A DNA stretch of 64,000 bases from NCBI RefSeq assembly GCF_900106075.1, contig NZ_LT629794.1, positions 124,001 to 188,000 of the forward strand, in the 5' to 3' direction. Each line of letters starts with the position of its first letter. Positions within the stretch are counted from its first letter, which is position 1. Source of the stretch: Polaribacter sp. Hel1_33_78. Its GTDB lineage: Bacteria; Bacteroidota; Bacteroidia; Flavobacteriales; Flavobacteriaceae. The notes under the pieces were generated by a model. That model did no database searches, was not told the DNA's origin, and saw only the letters and a program-made list of their open reading frames with translations. Position numbers and translations under genes: made by a program. Of the stretch, positions 7,833 to 16,394 are shown piece after piece.

Positions 7833-8747
7833 TTATTTTGAATAAATCACGAAATTTATTGCTCTTGAAATAATTTTAAAAGAAACTTTACCAGTTCCAA
7901 TTAATTCCCCATCTGCTTGAATATAAGGTTTTGAAGTTTGCGGAATTACAGTTATTAATTTGGTTTTATAGGTTTCTACTTTTTTATGATGCACAATATT
8001 TCCGTTATATAATTTTTTAATATTAACAAGTAAATCAAAAATATTTAAATTTTTAGCAATGGTTATATCAAACAAACCATCAGCAGTATTTACATCTTTC
8101 GTAAATTGCATTCCACCTCCAGAAAATTTACAAATTCCAATCAAAGCCATTAAACAATTAGTTTCTATTGATTTATTATTAAAAGTAATTTTAAATACAG
8201 TTTTTTTATAAAAAAATAAACCCGCCAATCCGCTTAATAAATAAGCAATAGAGCCAAAATGTTTTAGTTTTTTTAGTTTATGAACAATATATCCGTCATA
8301 ACCTAAACCCCCAACATTATTAAAGTAAGTTTTACTTTTATTTTTGGTTTTTATAACACCAATATCTTGTAGAATTGTTTTCTTATGATGTATGATTTCT
8401 ATCGCTTTCTCTACATCGTTAGGTATGTTATACGTTTTAATCCAATCGTTTCCAGTTCCTAAAGGAATCACTCCAATAGTTATATCAGAAGTTTTTACGT
8501 ATCTTTGCAGCATTATTCCGTTAACTACATGATGTAGCGTTCCATCTCCACCAACTGAAATAATATTTCTAAAACCTTGTTGAATAGCGTTTTGTGCCAA
8601 TTCAATTTCGTGTTTAGAAAACTGTGTAAAAGCAAAAGAATAGTCTATATTCTTGTTGTTAAGTAATTGCTGAATTTCCTTCCACTGTATAGAAAATTTC
8701 CGATTTCCTGCAATAGGGTTCGCAATGATAAACCAAGGATTAGACAT
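7833..8747 (-). CDS. Diacylglycerol/lipid kinase family protein (DagK/YegS-like)
   Basis: 304 residues from the ATG at 8747; a TTG eight codons further upstream is possible, but MSNPWFIIANPIAG is the standard start of this family. The phosphate/nucleotide loop GGDGTLHHV (66-74) and the GTGND motif (97-101) place it in the DAGK catalytic family. Members phosphorylate diacylglycerol or related lipids at the membrane; the exact lipid is not predictable. Its stop lies close to the noncoding region carrying the gene remnants. Confidence 0.88.
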   Translation of the reverse strand: MSNPWFIIANPIAGNRKFSIQWKEIQQLLNNKNIDYSFAFTQFSKHEIELAQNAIQQGFRNIISVGGDGTLHHVVNGIMLQRYVKTSDITIGVIPLGTGNDWIKTYNIPNDVEKAIEIIHHKKTILQDIGVIKTKNKSKTYFNNVGGLGYDGYIVHKLKKLKHFGSIAYLLSGLAGLFFYKKTVFKITFNNKSIETNCLMALIGICKFSGGGMQFTKDVNTADGLFDITIAKNLNIFDLLVNIKKLYNGNIVHHKKVETYKTKLITVIPQTSKPYIQADGELIGTGKVSFKIISRAINFVIYSK

Positions 8748-8860
8748 AAATAATAATTTTAAAAAAGCCAAAATACAATAATAGATTGATAACTGTTTTT
8801 TAATATATAATCACAGTAAATAATTGTATTTTAGTAACACATAATAAGAAGTAAGAATTA

Positions 8861-11086
8861 ATGACAAAAAAGAATAAAAGAATATTTAAAAAGAAAGGTA
8901 ATGTCGTAAAAGACTTAACCAGAAATATATTTAAAGTTTTAAATGAAGACAGCGAAAAGTTTTACAACCATAAACAAATTGCTGCAAAATTAAAAATTTC
9001 TGATACTGATGGGAAAAATCAGATAATCAAGAAATTAGCAGAATTAACCGCTACAAAGCAAATAAAAGAAGTAGAAAGAGGTAAATTTCAAGTAAACGTG
9101 GATAGAAAATATTCTATTGGTACACTAGATGTAACCTCAAATGGCAATGGGTATTTTGTTACAGATGATTATGAAGACGATATTTTTATCCCAAATATTA
9201 ATCTTGGAAAGGGTTTACATCAAGATACAGTGAAAGCATTTGTCTATAAAAGGCGAAGTGGAAAGAAATTAGAAGGTGAGGTTGTTGAAATTTTAGAACG
9301 TGCAAAAACTGAATTTGTAGGCGTTTTACAAAAGAATAAAAATAAAAATTTTGGTTTTGTAATTCCAGACAATCATAAAATGTACGCGGATATTTTTATA
9401 TCAGAAAATAAAATGAATGGCGCAGAAGATGGTGATAAAGTACAAGCAACAATTTCTGATTGGCCTAAGAATTCTAAAAATCCGTTTGGTAAAATAACAA
9501 AAGTCTTAGGAAAACCTGGTGATCACAATACAGAAATGCATTCTATTTTGTTGGAATATGATTTACCTTTTGAATTTGAATCTGAAGTAGAAAAAGAAGC
9601 AGAAAATTTATCGATAGAAATTACAAAACAAGAGATTTCTAAACGTAGAGACATGCGTAAAGATTTAACCTTTACAATAGATCCTAAAGATGCAAAAGAT
9701 TTTGATGATGCATTGTCATTTACAAAATTAGAAAATGGCAATTATGAAATAGGAATTCATATTGCAGATGTTTCGCATTATTTAGAATCTAAAACTATTT
9801 TAGATGATGAGGCTTATAAAAGAGCAACATCTGTTTATTTAGTGGATAGAGTGGTACCTATGTTGCCAGAAATGTTAAGTAACGGGGTTTGTTCTTTAAG
9901 ACCAAATGAAGAAAAATTAACTTTTTCTGCTGTTTTTGAAGTAAATGAAAAAGCACAAATTATAAACGAATGGTTTGGAAGAACAGTAACCTATTCAGAC
10001 CAACGTTTTGCTTATGAGGAAGCACAATCTATTATAGAGAACTGCAAATTATCTGACACTATTCAGTCATATACTATGCCTTCTGATATTTCTATTATTG
10101 ATAAAGAATATGAAGTTACTCCAGAAATTGTAGAAGCTACTTTAAAGTTGGATGAATTAGCTAAAATTCTTCGTAAAAAAAGAATGAAAGAAGGGGCTAT
10201 TTCCTTTGATAGGGTAGAGGTGAAGTTTAATTTAGATGAAGAAGCTAATCCTGTTGGCGTCTTCTTTAAAGAGTCTAAAGATGCTAATAAATTAATTGAA
10301 GAATTTATGTTATTAGCAAATAGAAAAGTTGCTGAGTTTATTGGTTTTTCCAAGGGAAAAGCAACGAACAAAACTTTTATTTATAGAGTTCATGATGAGC
10401 CTGACGTTGAAAAATTAGCTTCTTTACAAAATATGATTCGTAAATTTGGTTATAAAATTAATACAGACACAAAAGAAACTACTTCAGACTCTTTAAATCA
10501 GTTGTTAAGCGATGTTCATGGTAAAGCAGAATCTAACATGATTGAAACCTTAACCATTAGAACAATGTCTAAAGCTGTCTATACCACTCAAAATATTGGG
10601 CACTATGGTTTAGCTTTTGATTATTACAGCCACTTTACATCACCAATAAGACGTTATCCAGATGTTATGACACATCGCTTGTTACAGCACTATTTAGACG
10701 GCGGAGATGCGCCAAAAGCGAATTCGTACGAAGAAAAGTGTAAACATTCATCAAATAGAGAGGAATTAGCTTCGAAAGCAGAAAGATCATCTATTAAATA
10801 CATGCAAGTAAAATACATGCAAGATCATAAAGACGAAGTTTTTGAAGGTGTAATTACAGGTGTTACAGAATGGGGAATTTATGTAGAAATTAAATCTAAT
10901 AAATGTGAAGGAATGGTTAGAATTAGAGATATAAAAAGCGATTATTATATTTTTGATGAAAAACAATATGCAATTGTTGGTCAATCTACCAAACACCTTT
11001 ATCAATTGGGAGATGATGTTAAAATAAAAGTAAAACATACAGATTTAGAACGGAAACATTTAGACTTTAATTTGATTGAAGATTAA
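8861..11086 (+). CDS. rnr: Ribonuclease R
   Basis: 741 residues with the RNase R domain order: an N-terminal winged-helix-like region, cold-shock domains about residues 80-220, the RNB catalytic domain starting near residue 260 with the metal-binding motif DPKDAKDFDDA (274-284), and a C-terminal S1 domain (about 655-735, VFEGVITGVTEWGIYVEI). It degrades structured RNA 3'-5' and matures rRNA. It is transcribed rightwards from the origin-like intergenic region. Confidence 0.96.
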   Translation: MTKKNKRIFKKKGNVVKDLTRNIFKVLNEDSEKFYNHKQIAAKLKISDTDGKNQIIKKLAELTATKQIKEVERGKFQVNVDRKYSIGTLDVTSNGNGYFVTDDYEDDIFIPNINLGKGLHQDTVKAFVYKRRSGKKLEGEVVEILERAKTEFVGVLQKNKNKNFGFVIPDNHKMYADIFISENKMNGAEDGDKVQATISDWPKNSKNPFGKITKVLGKPGDHNTEMHSILLEYDLPFEFESEVEKEAENLSIEITKQEISKRRDMRKDLTFTIDPKDAKDFDDALSFTKLENGNYEIGIHIADVSHYLESKTILDDEAYKRATSVYLVDRVVPMLPEMLSNGVCSLRPNEEKLTFSAVFEVNEKAQIINEWFGRTVTYSDQRFAYEEAQSIIENCKLSDTIQSYTMPSDISIIDKEYEVTPEIVEATLKLDELAKILRKKRMKEGAISFDRVEVKFNLDEEANPVGVFFKESKDANKLIEEFMLLANRKVAEFIGFSKGKATNKTFIYRVHDEPDVEKLASLQNMIRKFGYKINTDTKETTSDSLNQLLSDVHGKAESNMIETLTIRTMSKAVYTTQNIGHYGLAFDYYSHFTSPIRRYPDVMTHRLLQHYLDGGDAPKANSYEEKCKHSSNREELASKAERSSIKYMQVKYMQDHKDEVFEGVITGVTEWGIYVEIKSNKCEGMVRIRDIKSDYYIFDEKQYAIVGQSTKHLYQLGDDVKIKVKHTDLERKHLDFNLIED

Positions 11087-11095
11087 TAACTTTAT

Positions 11096-11103
11096 TATTT
11101 TTG
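11096..11103 (+). promoter_or_regulatory. Putative -7 element (TATTTTTG) for the head-GIN gene
   Basis: TATTTTTG with a TTTG at 11071-11074 about 21 nt upstream, close to the flavobacterial TTTG/TAnnTTTG promoter arrangement; it lies just after the rnr stop and 73 nt ahead of the start at 11176. Confidence 0.45.
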
Positions 11104-11175
11104 CCACAATAAAAGATTAAAAAAATCTTTATAGTGATATGCTTATTAATTTAAGTAGTATAATCAAATTTTAAA

Positions 11176-11868
11176 ATGATGAAGAAAACAATTTATATAT
11201 GTGCATTATTATTTAGTTTTAATGCTTTATCACAAAAAGTAATTACTAAAAACTTAGGAGATTATTCTACGCTAAAAGTATATAACGGTATAGAAGTAGA
11301 GTTGATAAAGTCCAAAGAACACAAATTAGAAATTACAGGTGAAAAGTCTGAAATAGTTAAAGTTAAGAATGTAAATAACACCTTAAAGTTATCATTACCC
11401 TTTTCTTTGAAACCAGAAAATAATGCTGCAGGAGGTAAGGTTTTAATAAGGTTATATCACAATAATAATATTACTGTCATTGATGCAAATGAAGGTTCTA
11501 CCATTACTGGAAAAGAAATTTCTCAGGATAATTTAGAGGTAAATTCTCAAGAAAGAGCTTTTATAAATTTAGTTGTAAAAGTAGAATATTTGGAGGTGAG
11601 AGCTTCTTCTGGAGGTGTTATTAAGTTAACAGGAACTGCAAAAAATCAGAATGTTGATGTAGATTTATATGGTGTTTACAATGGATTTGCTTTAAAGTCT
11701 GAAGTAAACTCTATGGTTAAAGCGGGTACAGGAGCAAAAGCCGAGGTTTTAGCTGGTGAAATATTAAATGCAAAAGTTAGTTTTGGTGGTTCGATTTTTT
11801 ATAAAGGAAATCCAAAAGTTGTAAAGGATAAAAAAGTTATTGGAGGTATTATTCAAAAAAGAGATTAA
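11176..11868 (+). CDS. Secreted head-GIN domain protein (DUF2807)
   Basis: 230 residues with a signal peptide ending about residue 20 (ALLFSFNALSQ). The rest is strand-rich, with the YSTLKVYNGIEVEL opening and repeated V..NGxI/SGG-like turns typical of the head-GIN (DUF2807) right-handed beta-helix family, often annotated as a putative autotransporter adhesin. Function in Bacteroidota is not established; likely cell-surface or periplasmic. Own promoter element upstream, tatA 43 bp downstream. Confidence 0.75.
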   Translation: MMKKTIYICALLFSFNALSQKVITKNLGDYSTLKVYNGIEVELIKSKEHKLEITGEKSEIVKVKNVNNTLKLSLPFSLKPENNAAGGKVLIRLYHNNNITVIDANEGSTITGKEISQDNLEVNSQERAFINLVVKVEYLEVRASSGGVIKLTGTAKNQNVDVDLYGVYNGFALKSEVNSMVKAGTGAKAEVLAGEILNAKVSFGGSIFYKGNPKVVKDKKVIGGIIQKRD

Positions 11869-11882
11869 TAAAATCCTTTTTG

Positions 11883-11890
11883 TATCTTTG
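11883..11890 (+). promoter_or_regulatory. Putative -7 element (TATCTTTG) for tatA
   Basis: TATCTTTG matches TAnnTTTG, 22 nt ahead of the tatA ATG. Confidence 0.45.
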
Positions 11891-11911
11891 TATCATTAAA
11901 ATTTAAAACTT

Positions 11912-12100
11912 ATGATTAGTTTATCAATATATTTAGGGATGGTTGGACCTTGGCAAATAGCAATTATTGTTGCGTTGGTTTTGTTAATGTTTGGAGGTAA
12001 AAAAATACCAGAACTGATGAAAGGTTTAGGTGGCGGAATTAAAGAGTTTAAGAAGGCTACTAAAGAAGAGTCTGAAGAAAAGTTAGAAGAAAAAAAATAA
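11912..12100 (+). CDS. tatA: Twin-arginine translocase subunit TatA/TatE
   Basis: 62 residues. A single N-terminal membrane helix ([15 protein letters not shown]), the [14 protein letters not shown] hinge and amphipathic helix, and a charged tail rich in Glu and Lys are the complete TatA layout. It forms the size-adaptable pore for folded proteins exported by the Tat pathway in the inner membrane. No tatC is in the window; a second TatA/B-like gene lies at 28548. A strong bidirectional terminator follows. Confidence 0.93.
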   Translation: MISLSIYLGMVGPWQIAIIVALVLLMFGGKKIPELMKGLGGGIKEFKKATKEESEEKLEEKK

Positions 12101-12115
12101 TTTTTTTCATAAAAT

Positions 12116-12152
12116 AAAAAGCTCAATTTACACTGTAAATTGAGCTTTTTTA
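12116..12152. terminator. Bidirectional terminator between tatA and the SPFH gene
   Basis: Near-perfect palindrome (GCTCAATTTACA with its complement) flanked by A5 on one side and T6 on the other, placed between two convergent genes. Confidence 0.85.
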
Positions 12153-12185
12153 GTTTAAACTTATTTTTAATTACAAATGTAAAAC

Positions 12186-13109
12186 CTATTTTTTCTCTTT
12201 AGGTTTTTGGTTTTTCATTGCTTCACCAATTTGATTACTTGCAGTAAAACTTGCAACCATGTCATTTAACATTGTGCTACCCGCCTGAGGTGAGTTAGGT
12301 AATAAGATTAAATTACTATTTGTTTGTTGACCAATAGACTGTAAAGTGTCATAATGTTGCGTAACTACAATTAAAGCAGAGGCTTCTTGACTATTGATAC
12401 CTACTTTATTTAAAACCTCTACAGACTCTTCTAAACCACGTGCAATTTCACGTCTTTGGTCGGCAATACCTTGTCCTTGTAGGCGCTTACTTTCTGCTTC
12501 TGCTTTTGCACGCTCTACAATTAAGATACGTTGAGCATCTCCTTCATATTGGGCAGCAACTTTTTCTCTTTCAGAAGCATTAATTCTGTTCATTGCTTCT
12601 TTTACTTGACCATCTGGATCAATATCGGTTACTAAGGTTTTAATAATATCGTAACCATAGGTCATCATTGCTTCATTTAACTCTGATTTTACAGCAATTG
12701 CAATATCATCTTTCTTTACAAAAACATCATCTAATTTCATTTTTGGAACTTCAGCTCTTACAACATCAAAAACATAAGAAGTTATTTGATCATGTGGGTA
12801 ATCTAACTTATAAAAGGCATCATATACTTTTTCATAAATTACTTTATATTGCACAGAAACTTTTAGTTTTACAAAAACATCATCCAAAGTTTTAGTCTCA
12901 ATGATTACATCTAATTGTTGAATTTTTAAACTCAATTTTCCTGCAATTCGATCTACAAAAGGAATTTTTAAACGTAAACCAGATTGTCTAATAGCGTTAA
13001 ATCTACCAAAGCGTTCTATAATAGCGGCTGTTTGTTGTTTAACCGTAAAAAAAGATGCAAAAATAATAAGTACAAGGAGTGCAATAATAATAGGTGTCAT
13101 AGGTAACAT
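12186..13109 (-). CDS. SPFH/Band 7 (stomatin-like) membrane protein
   Basis: 307 residues with an N-terminal membrane helix (PIIIALLVLIIFASFF) followed directly by a band 7 domain (residues about 25-190) that starts VKQQTAAIIERFGRF, and then a charged coiled region rich in AEAESKRLQGQG, as in QmcA/stomatin-type scaffold proteins. Such proteins oligomerise in membrane microdomains and often modulate proteases. A second in-frame ATG three codons later (13100) is an equally good start. Probably monocistronic. Confidence 0.9.
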   Translation of the reverse strand: MLPMTPIIIALLVLIIFASFFTVKQQTAAIIERFGRFNAIRQSGLRLKIPFVDRIAGKLSLKIQQLDVIIETKTLDDVFVKLKVSVQYKVIYEKVYDAFYKLDYPHDQITSYVFDVVRAEVPKMKLDDVFVKKDDIAIAVKSELNEAMMTYGYDIIKTLVTDIDPDGQVKEAMNRINASEREKVAAQYEGDAQRILIVERAKAEAESKRLQGQGIADQRREIARGLEESVEVLNKVGINSQEASALIVVTQHYDTLQSIGQQTNSNLILLPNSPQAGSTMLNDMVASFTASNQIGEAMKNQKPKEKK

Positions 13110-13212
13110 AATTGATTATTTAGAAATTAATAATTGATTTACGTAAAGATACTGAACTTTAGCTGTTACTTATTAGACGTGTTTTTCTAAAAATGTTACA
13201 TTTTTTATAAAA

Positions 13213-13244
13213 AAAACCTCTAAAATCTAAATTTTAAAGGTTTT
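13213..13244 (-). terminator. Terminator after the gltX operon
   Basis: Imperfect inverted repeat (AAAACCTCTAAAAT with ATTTTAAAGGTTTT) followed on the minus strand by eight T residues; 20 nt past the stop of the gene at 13265. Confidence 0.7.
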
Positions 13245-13264
13245 ATTTGATGCTATTTTAAAGG

Positions 13265-13819
13265 CTATTCTTCTTTTTCTTTAGGAAAAACCTTGTATTT
13301 TTTTTTGTTGTACTTAATCCACTTTTTATATTGTTTTTCAGAAAGTAAAACGGTCATTTTTTTATCCAATTTTTTGTCCTCTTCCTTGATTGCATTCCCA
13401 ATTGGTTTTAAACTTTCGTTCATTTGTTTTTGAATCTTAACTTGGTTTGAAAAATCACCGCTTTTCATAGCTTTTTTTTGATAATTTTCAACCATCTCTT
13501 TTGTGTTTCGGAGTAAAAAACTATTAATTCTTTTAATATCCTTAATATCTTTATTGTATTTCGTTAATATTTTTGAAAATTCTTTTCCTTCTTTAGAGGA
13601 TAATTTTATGCTTGATTTTTTTGCTGCTTTTTTGACGTCATAAACTACAATTCCAATATATTTTTCTACTTTAAAATTGGGTTTTGGAGCTTTTTGAGCA
13701 GATGGTGTCATTGGTCCTTGACGCTGCTGTCTTTGTCCATTTCTTTGTCCGTTTCCAAATTGAGCATTAGCTGTAAATGCAAAACTTAAAATTAAAAGTA
13801 ATACTATTTTTTTTATCAT
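13265..13819 (-). CDS. Secreted protein of unknown function, Gln/Arg- then Lys-rich
   Basis: 184 residues. A signal peptide (MIKKIVLLLILSFAFTANAQ) is followed by a low-complexity Gln/Arg/Gly stretch (about 21-38), then a mainly helical, lysine-rich domain with the tail LLSEKQYKKWIKYNKKK. The helical, charged periplasmic layout and the LLSEKQYKKW ending recall LTXXQ/Spy-CpxP-like proteins, but I cannot assign the family. It starts two bases after the gltX stop, so it should be co-transcribed with gltX. Confidence 0.6.
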   Translation of the reverse strand: MIKKIVLLLILSFAFTANAQFGNGQRNGQRQQRQGPMTPSAQKAPKPNFKVEKYIGIVVYDVKKAAKKSSIKLSSKEGKEFSKILTKYNKDIKDIKRINSFLLRNTKEMVENYQKKAMKSGDFSNQVKIQKQMNESLKPIGNAIKEEDKKLDKKMTVLLSEKQYKKWIKYNKKKYKVFPKEKEE

Positions 13820-13821
13820 AA

Positions 13822-15342
13822 TTATAATTTTAAAATTGCGTTTTCTAATCTTTTTATAGTTACTTCTTTACCAATCATTTCTATGATGTCAAACAAGTGA
13901 GGCCCTTTTAAAGCGCCTACTAGAGATAATCTTAAAGGTTGCATTACTTTACCAAAGCCAATACCTTTTTGGGTAATCCATTCTTTAATTTTTGTCTCCG
14001 TATTTTTTGATGAAAAATCTTGAATGTTATTAAGAACTTCGATTAACTCATTCATTAACTCAGATGTTCCTTCCTTCCAATTTTTCTTTGAAGCTTTTGC
14101 GTCATATTCTTTCGGAGCTTCAAAAAAGAATGAAGATAAATCCCAAAAATCAGTCACAAAAATTGCTCTTTCCTTAATTGAAGAGACTACTTTTTTAACG
14201 AAAAATTTGTCCTTATAAATTCCTTTTTCTTCAAGAATTGCAAAATATGTATCCGCTAATTCTGAATCTTCTTTAGCTTGCATATATTGTTGTTGAAACC
14301 AATTTGTTTTATCAGGATTAAACTTTGCTCCAGACTTGCTAACTCTATTTAAATCAAATGATTGCACTAATTCTTCTAAAGAGAATATCTCTTGTTCTGT
14401 TCCGGGATTCCATCCTAATAATGCTAACATATTTATAAAACCGTCTGCAAAATAACCATCTTCTTTATAGCCACGAGAGACATCATTAGAATCCTCATTT
14501 GTGTATGCTAAAGGAAACACCGGAAATCCTAATTTGTCGCCATCTCTTTTGCTTAGTTTCCCTTTTCCAACGGGTTTTAAGATCAATGGTAAATGTGCAA
14601 ATTCTGGAGAATTCCAGCCAAAAGCTCGGTATAATAAAATATGTAAAGGCATTGACGGCAACCACTCTTCACCACGAATTACGTGGCTAATCTCCATTAA
14701 ATGATCATCAACAATATTAGCTAAATGATAGGTTGGCATTCCATCACTTTTAAATAAAATTTTATCATCTAAAGTATTGGTGTCGATGGTAATATTTCCA
14801 CGAATTTCATCTTCCATTCGTAAAATTTCATCTTGGGGAGTTTTAAAACGGATTACATAATTTTCTCCAGCAGTTATCTTAGCTTTTACCTCAGCATCCG
14901 TTAAAACTAAAGAATTTACTAAACGTCCTTTTTCTCTGTTATGCCAATTATAGATAAAGGTTTTTCCTTTTGCTTCATGTCCTTTTCTGTGCGCGTCTAA
15001 TTGTTCTGAAGTATCAAAAGCATAATATGCCCAACCAGAATTTAATAAAATATCGGCATATTTTTTATATAATTCTTTGCGTTCAGATTGCCTGTAAGGA
15101 CCAAATTTTTCATTTTTTCCTGGACCTTCATCAAATGGGATTTTACACCATTCTAAGGAGTCTATAATATATTGTTCTGCATTTGCTACATAACGTGTTT
15201 GGTCTGTGTCTTCTATTCTTAAGACGAAAGTTCCATTGTGTTTTTTAGCAAATAAATAATTGTATAAAGCTGTTCTTACACCACCAATATGTAAAGGCCC
15301 TGTGGGACTTGGTGCAAAGCGAACACGAACATTAGATTCCAT
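13822..15342 (-). CDS. gltX: Glutamate--tRNA ligase
   Basis: 506 residues, normal for GluRS. The HIGH signature is in FAPSPTGPLHIGG (9-21) and the KMSKS equivalent is KLSKRDG near residue 270, both typical of class I glutamyl-tRNA synthetases. It charges tRNA-Glu with glutamate and also feeds tetrapyrrole synthesis. A TATCTTTG -7 element lies 22 nt upstream of the ATG; the downstream secreted protein gene is two bases away. Confidence 0.97.
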   Translation of the reverse strand: MESNVRVRFAPSPTGPLHIGGVRTALYNYLFAKKHNGTFVLRIEDTDQTRYVANAEQYIIDSLEWCKIPFDEGPGKNEKFGPYRQSERKELYKKYADILLNSGWAYYAFDTSEQLDAHRKGHEAKGKTFIYNWHNREKGRLVNSLVLTDAEVKAKITAGENYVIRFKTPQDEILRMEDEIRGNITIDTNTLDDKILFKSDGMPTYHLANIVDDHLMEISHVIRGEEWLPSMPLHILLYRAFGWNSPEFAHLPLILKPVGKGKLSKRDGDKLGFPVFPLAYTNEDSNDVSRGYKEDGYFADGFINMLALLGWNPGTEQEIFSLEELVQSFDLNRVSKSGAKFNPDKTNWFQQQYMQAKEDSELADTYFAILEEKGIYKDKFFVKKVVSSIKERAIFVTDFWDLSSFFFEAPKEYDAKASKKNWKEGTSELMNELIEVLNNIQDFSSKNTETKIKEWITQKGIGFGKVMQPLRLSLVGALKGPHLFDIIEMIGKEVTIKRLENAILKL

Positions 15343-15363
15343 TTTTTATTGATTTTAAAGTTG

Positions 15364-15371
15364 CAAAGATA
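15364..15371 (-). promoter_or_regulatory. Putative -7 element (TATCTTTG) for gltX
   Basis: The minus strand reads TATCTTTG, a TAnnTTTG match, 22 nt upstream of the gltX ATG. Confidence 0.5.
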
Positions 15372-15440
15372 CTTTTCTAAAAGCATAAAAAAAAGGCTTT
15401 AACAAAAGGCTTTTGAGTAATTAGTTGCAATCAGGTTTCT

Positions 15441-16283
15441 TCAGAATTTATGATAAAATCCAAAAGAAAAAGCGACTTGTTGTGCAACATTATTTCCAAA
15501 AAATGCAGCAGGTAAACTTGCCGTCATTCCAAAGTTATTAGAAAATTCTCCAATTGCTTTAACGCCAAAAACACCATATTCTTGATCATTTACATACAAC
15601 CCTGTAGCTCTATTTATAGGAGGTAAAACAATATTTCCATTTTTAAAAGATTTTTCAATATCTAAAAAACCAATTAACCAAATATTTTTAGTCACTTTAC
15701 TTCCATATTCTCCACCAATTTTAAAGTTAGAACTATAGTTATTTGTTCGGATTCTAGTTCCAACGAAAGTTTGTAAATAAGATTTTCTGAAGCTTTTTCC
15801 GGCTAAGAAAAGTGGTGTAAAAGTAAAGGCATCATAACCAGTTCTTATTCCTGAAGCAACTTCAAAAGTACCTGTATTTGCCTCCACAGAAAATTGGCCA
15901 GAAATAATCCACTTTTTTTTAGAAAAGTTGTGTTTAATGCCAATTTCTACATTACCCAAAGCGAATGTATTATCGTCTTTAGAACAATCTCCGATACAAT
16001 CTATAGCAGGGTTTAAATAATTATTTAGAGTAATATATTTGTAAGGCAAGTTTAGTATTAAAGTAGTAGTGTTAGATAAACCATATTCACCATAAAATTG
16101 AATAGTATTATCAGATATTTCTCCATTTAGAGTATAATCAGGATTTCCAAATAAAGTATTATAATTAGGTATTGTTGTAAACGAAAGTTGTGTATAAAAC
16201 CCTCCTTTTTCTTTGGTCCAAGGACTTTGAGAAAAAGCAGTAAGACTAATAAAGATTATCCAAATATTAATAAAACTTTTCAT
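15441..16283 (-). CDS. Outer-membrane beta-barrel protein, unknown function
   Basis: 280 residues from the ATG at 16283, chosen because it opens a clear signal peptide (MKSFINIWIIFISLTAFSQ); an open frame extends 21 codons further upstream without signal-peptide character. The mature part alternates short amphipathic strands with aromatic ends (GGFYTQLSFTTIPNYN, TLILNLPYKYITL) and ends in a strand with terminal Phe (QVAFSFGFYHKF), the beta-barrel signature for BAM insertion. Substrate or role unknown. Divergent from the DUF4175 gene. Confidence 0.7.
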   Translation of the reverse strand: MKSFINIWIIFISLTAFSQSPWTKEKGGFYTQLSFTTIPNYNTLFGNPDYTLNGEISDNTIQFYGEYGLSNTTTLILNLPYKYITLNNYLNPAIDCIGDCSKDDNTFALGNVEIGIKHNFSKKKWIISGQFSVEANTGTFEVASGIRTGYDAFTFTPLFLAGKSFRKSYLQTFVGTRIRTNNYSSNFKIGGEYGSKVTKNIWLIGFLDIEKSFKNGNIVLPPINRATGLYVNDQEYGVFGVKAIGEFSNNFGMTASLPAAFFGNNVAQQVAFSFGFYHKF

Positions 16284-16394
16284 GAAATTGATCTTATAAA
16301 CTTTTAGTTGTTTTAAATTGAAAATACTTACAAATCGATTTAACAAATATTTTACTGCAAGTTACTGCAAAAACCTTATTTTTATTAGTTAATT

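Noticed and set aside
7833..8771. TTG start for the lipid kinase eight codons upstream of the ATG
   Set aside because: Family members start at MSNPWFII; the extra residues have no support.
15391..15412. Direct repeat of AAGGCTTT after the gltX promoter region
   Set aside because: Arms are in direct, not inverted, orientation, so no hairpin; too short to call a repeat element.
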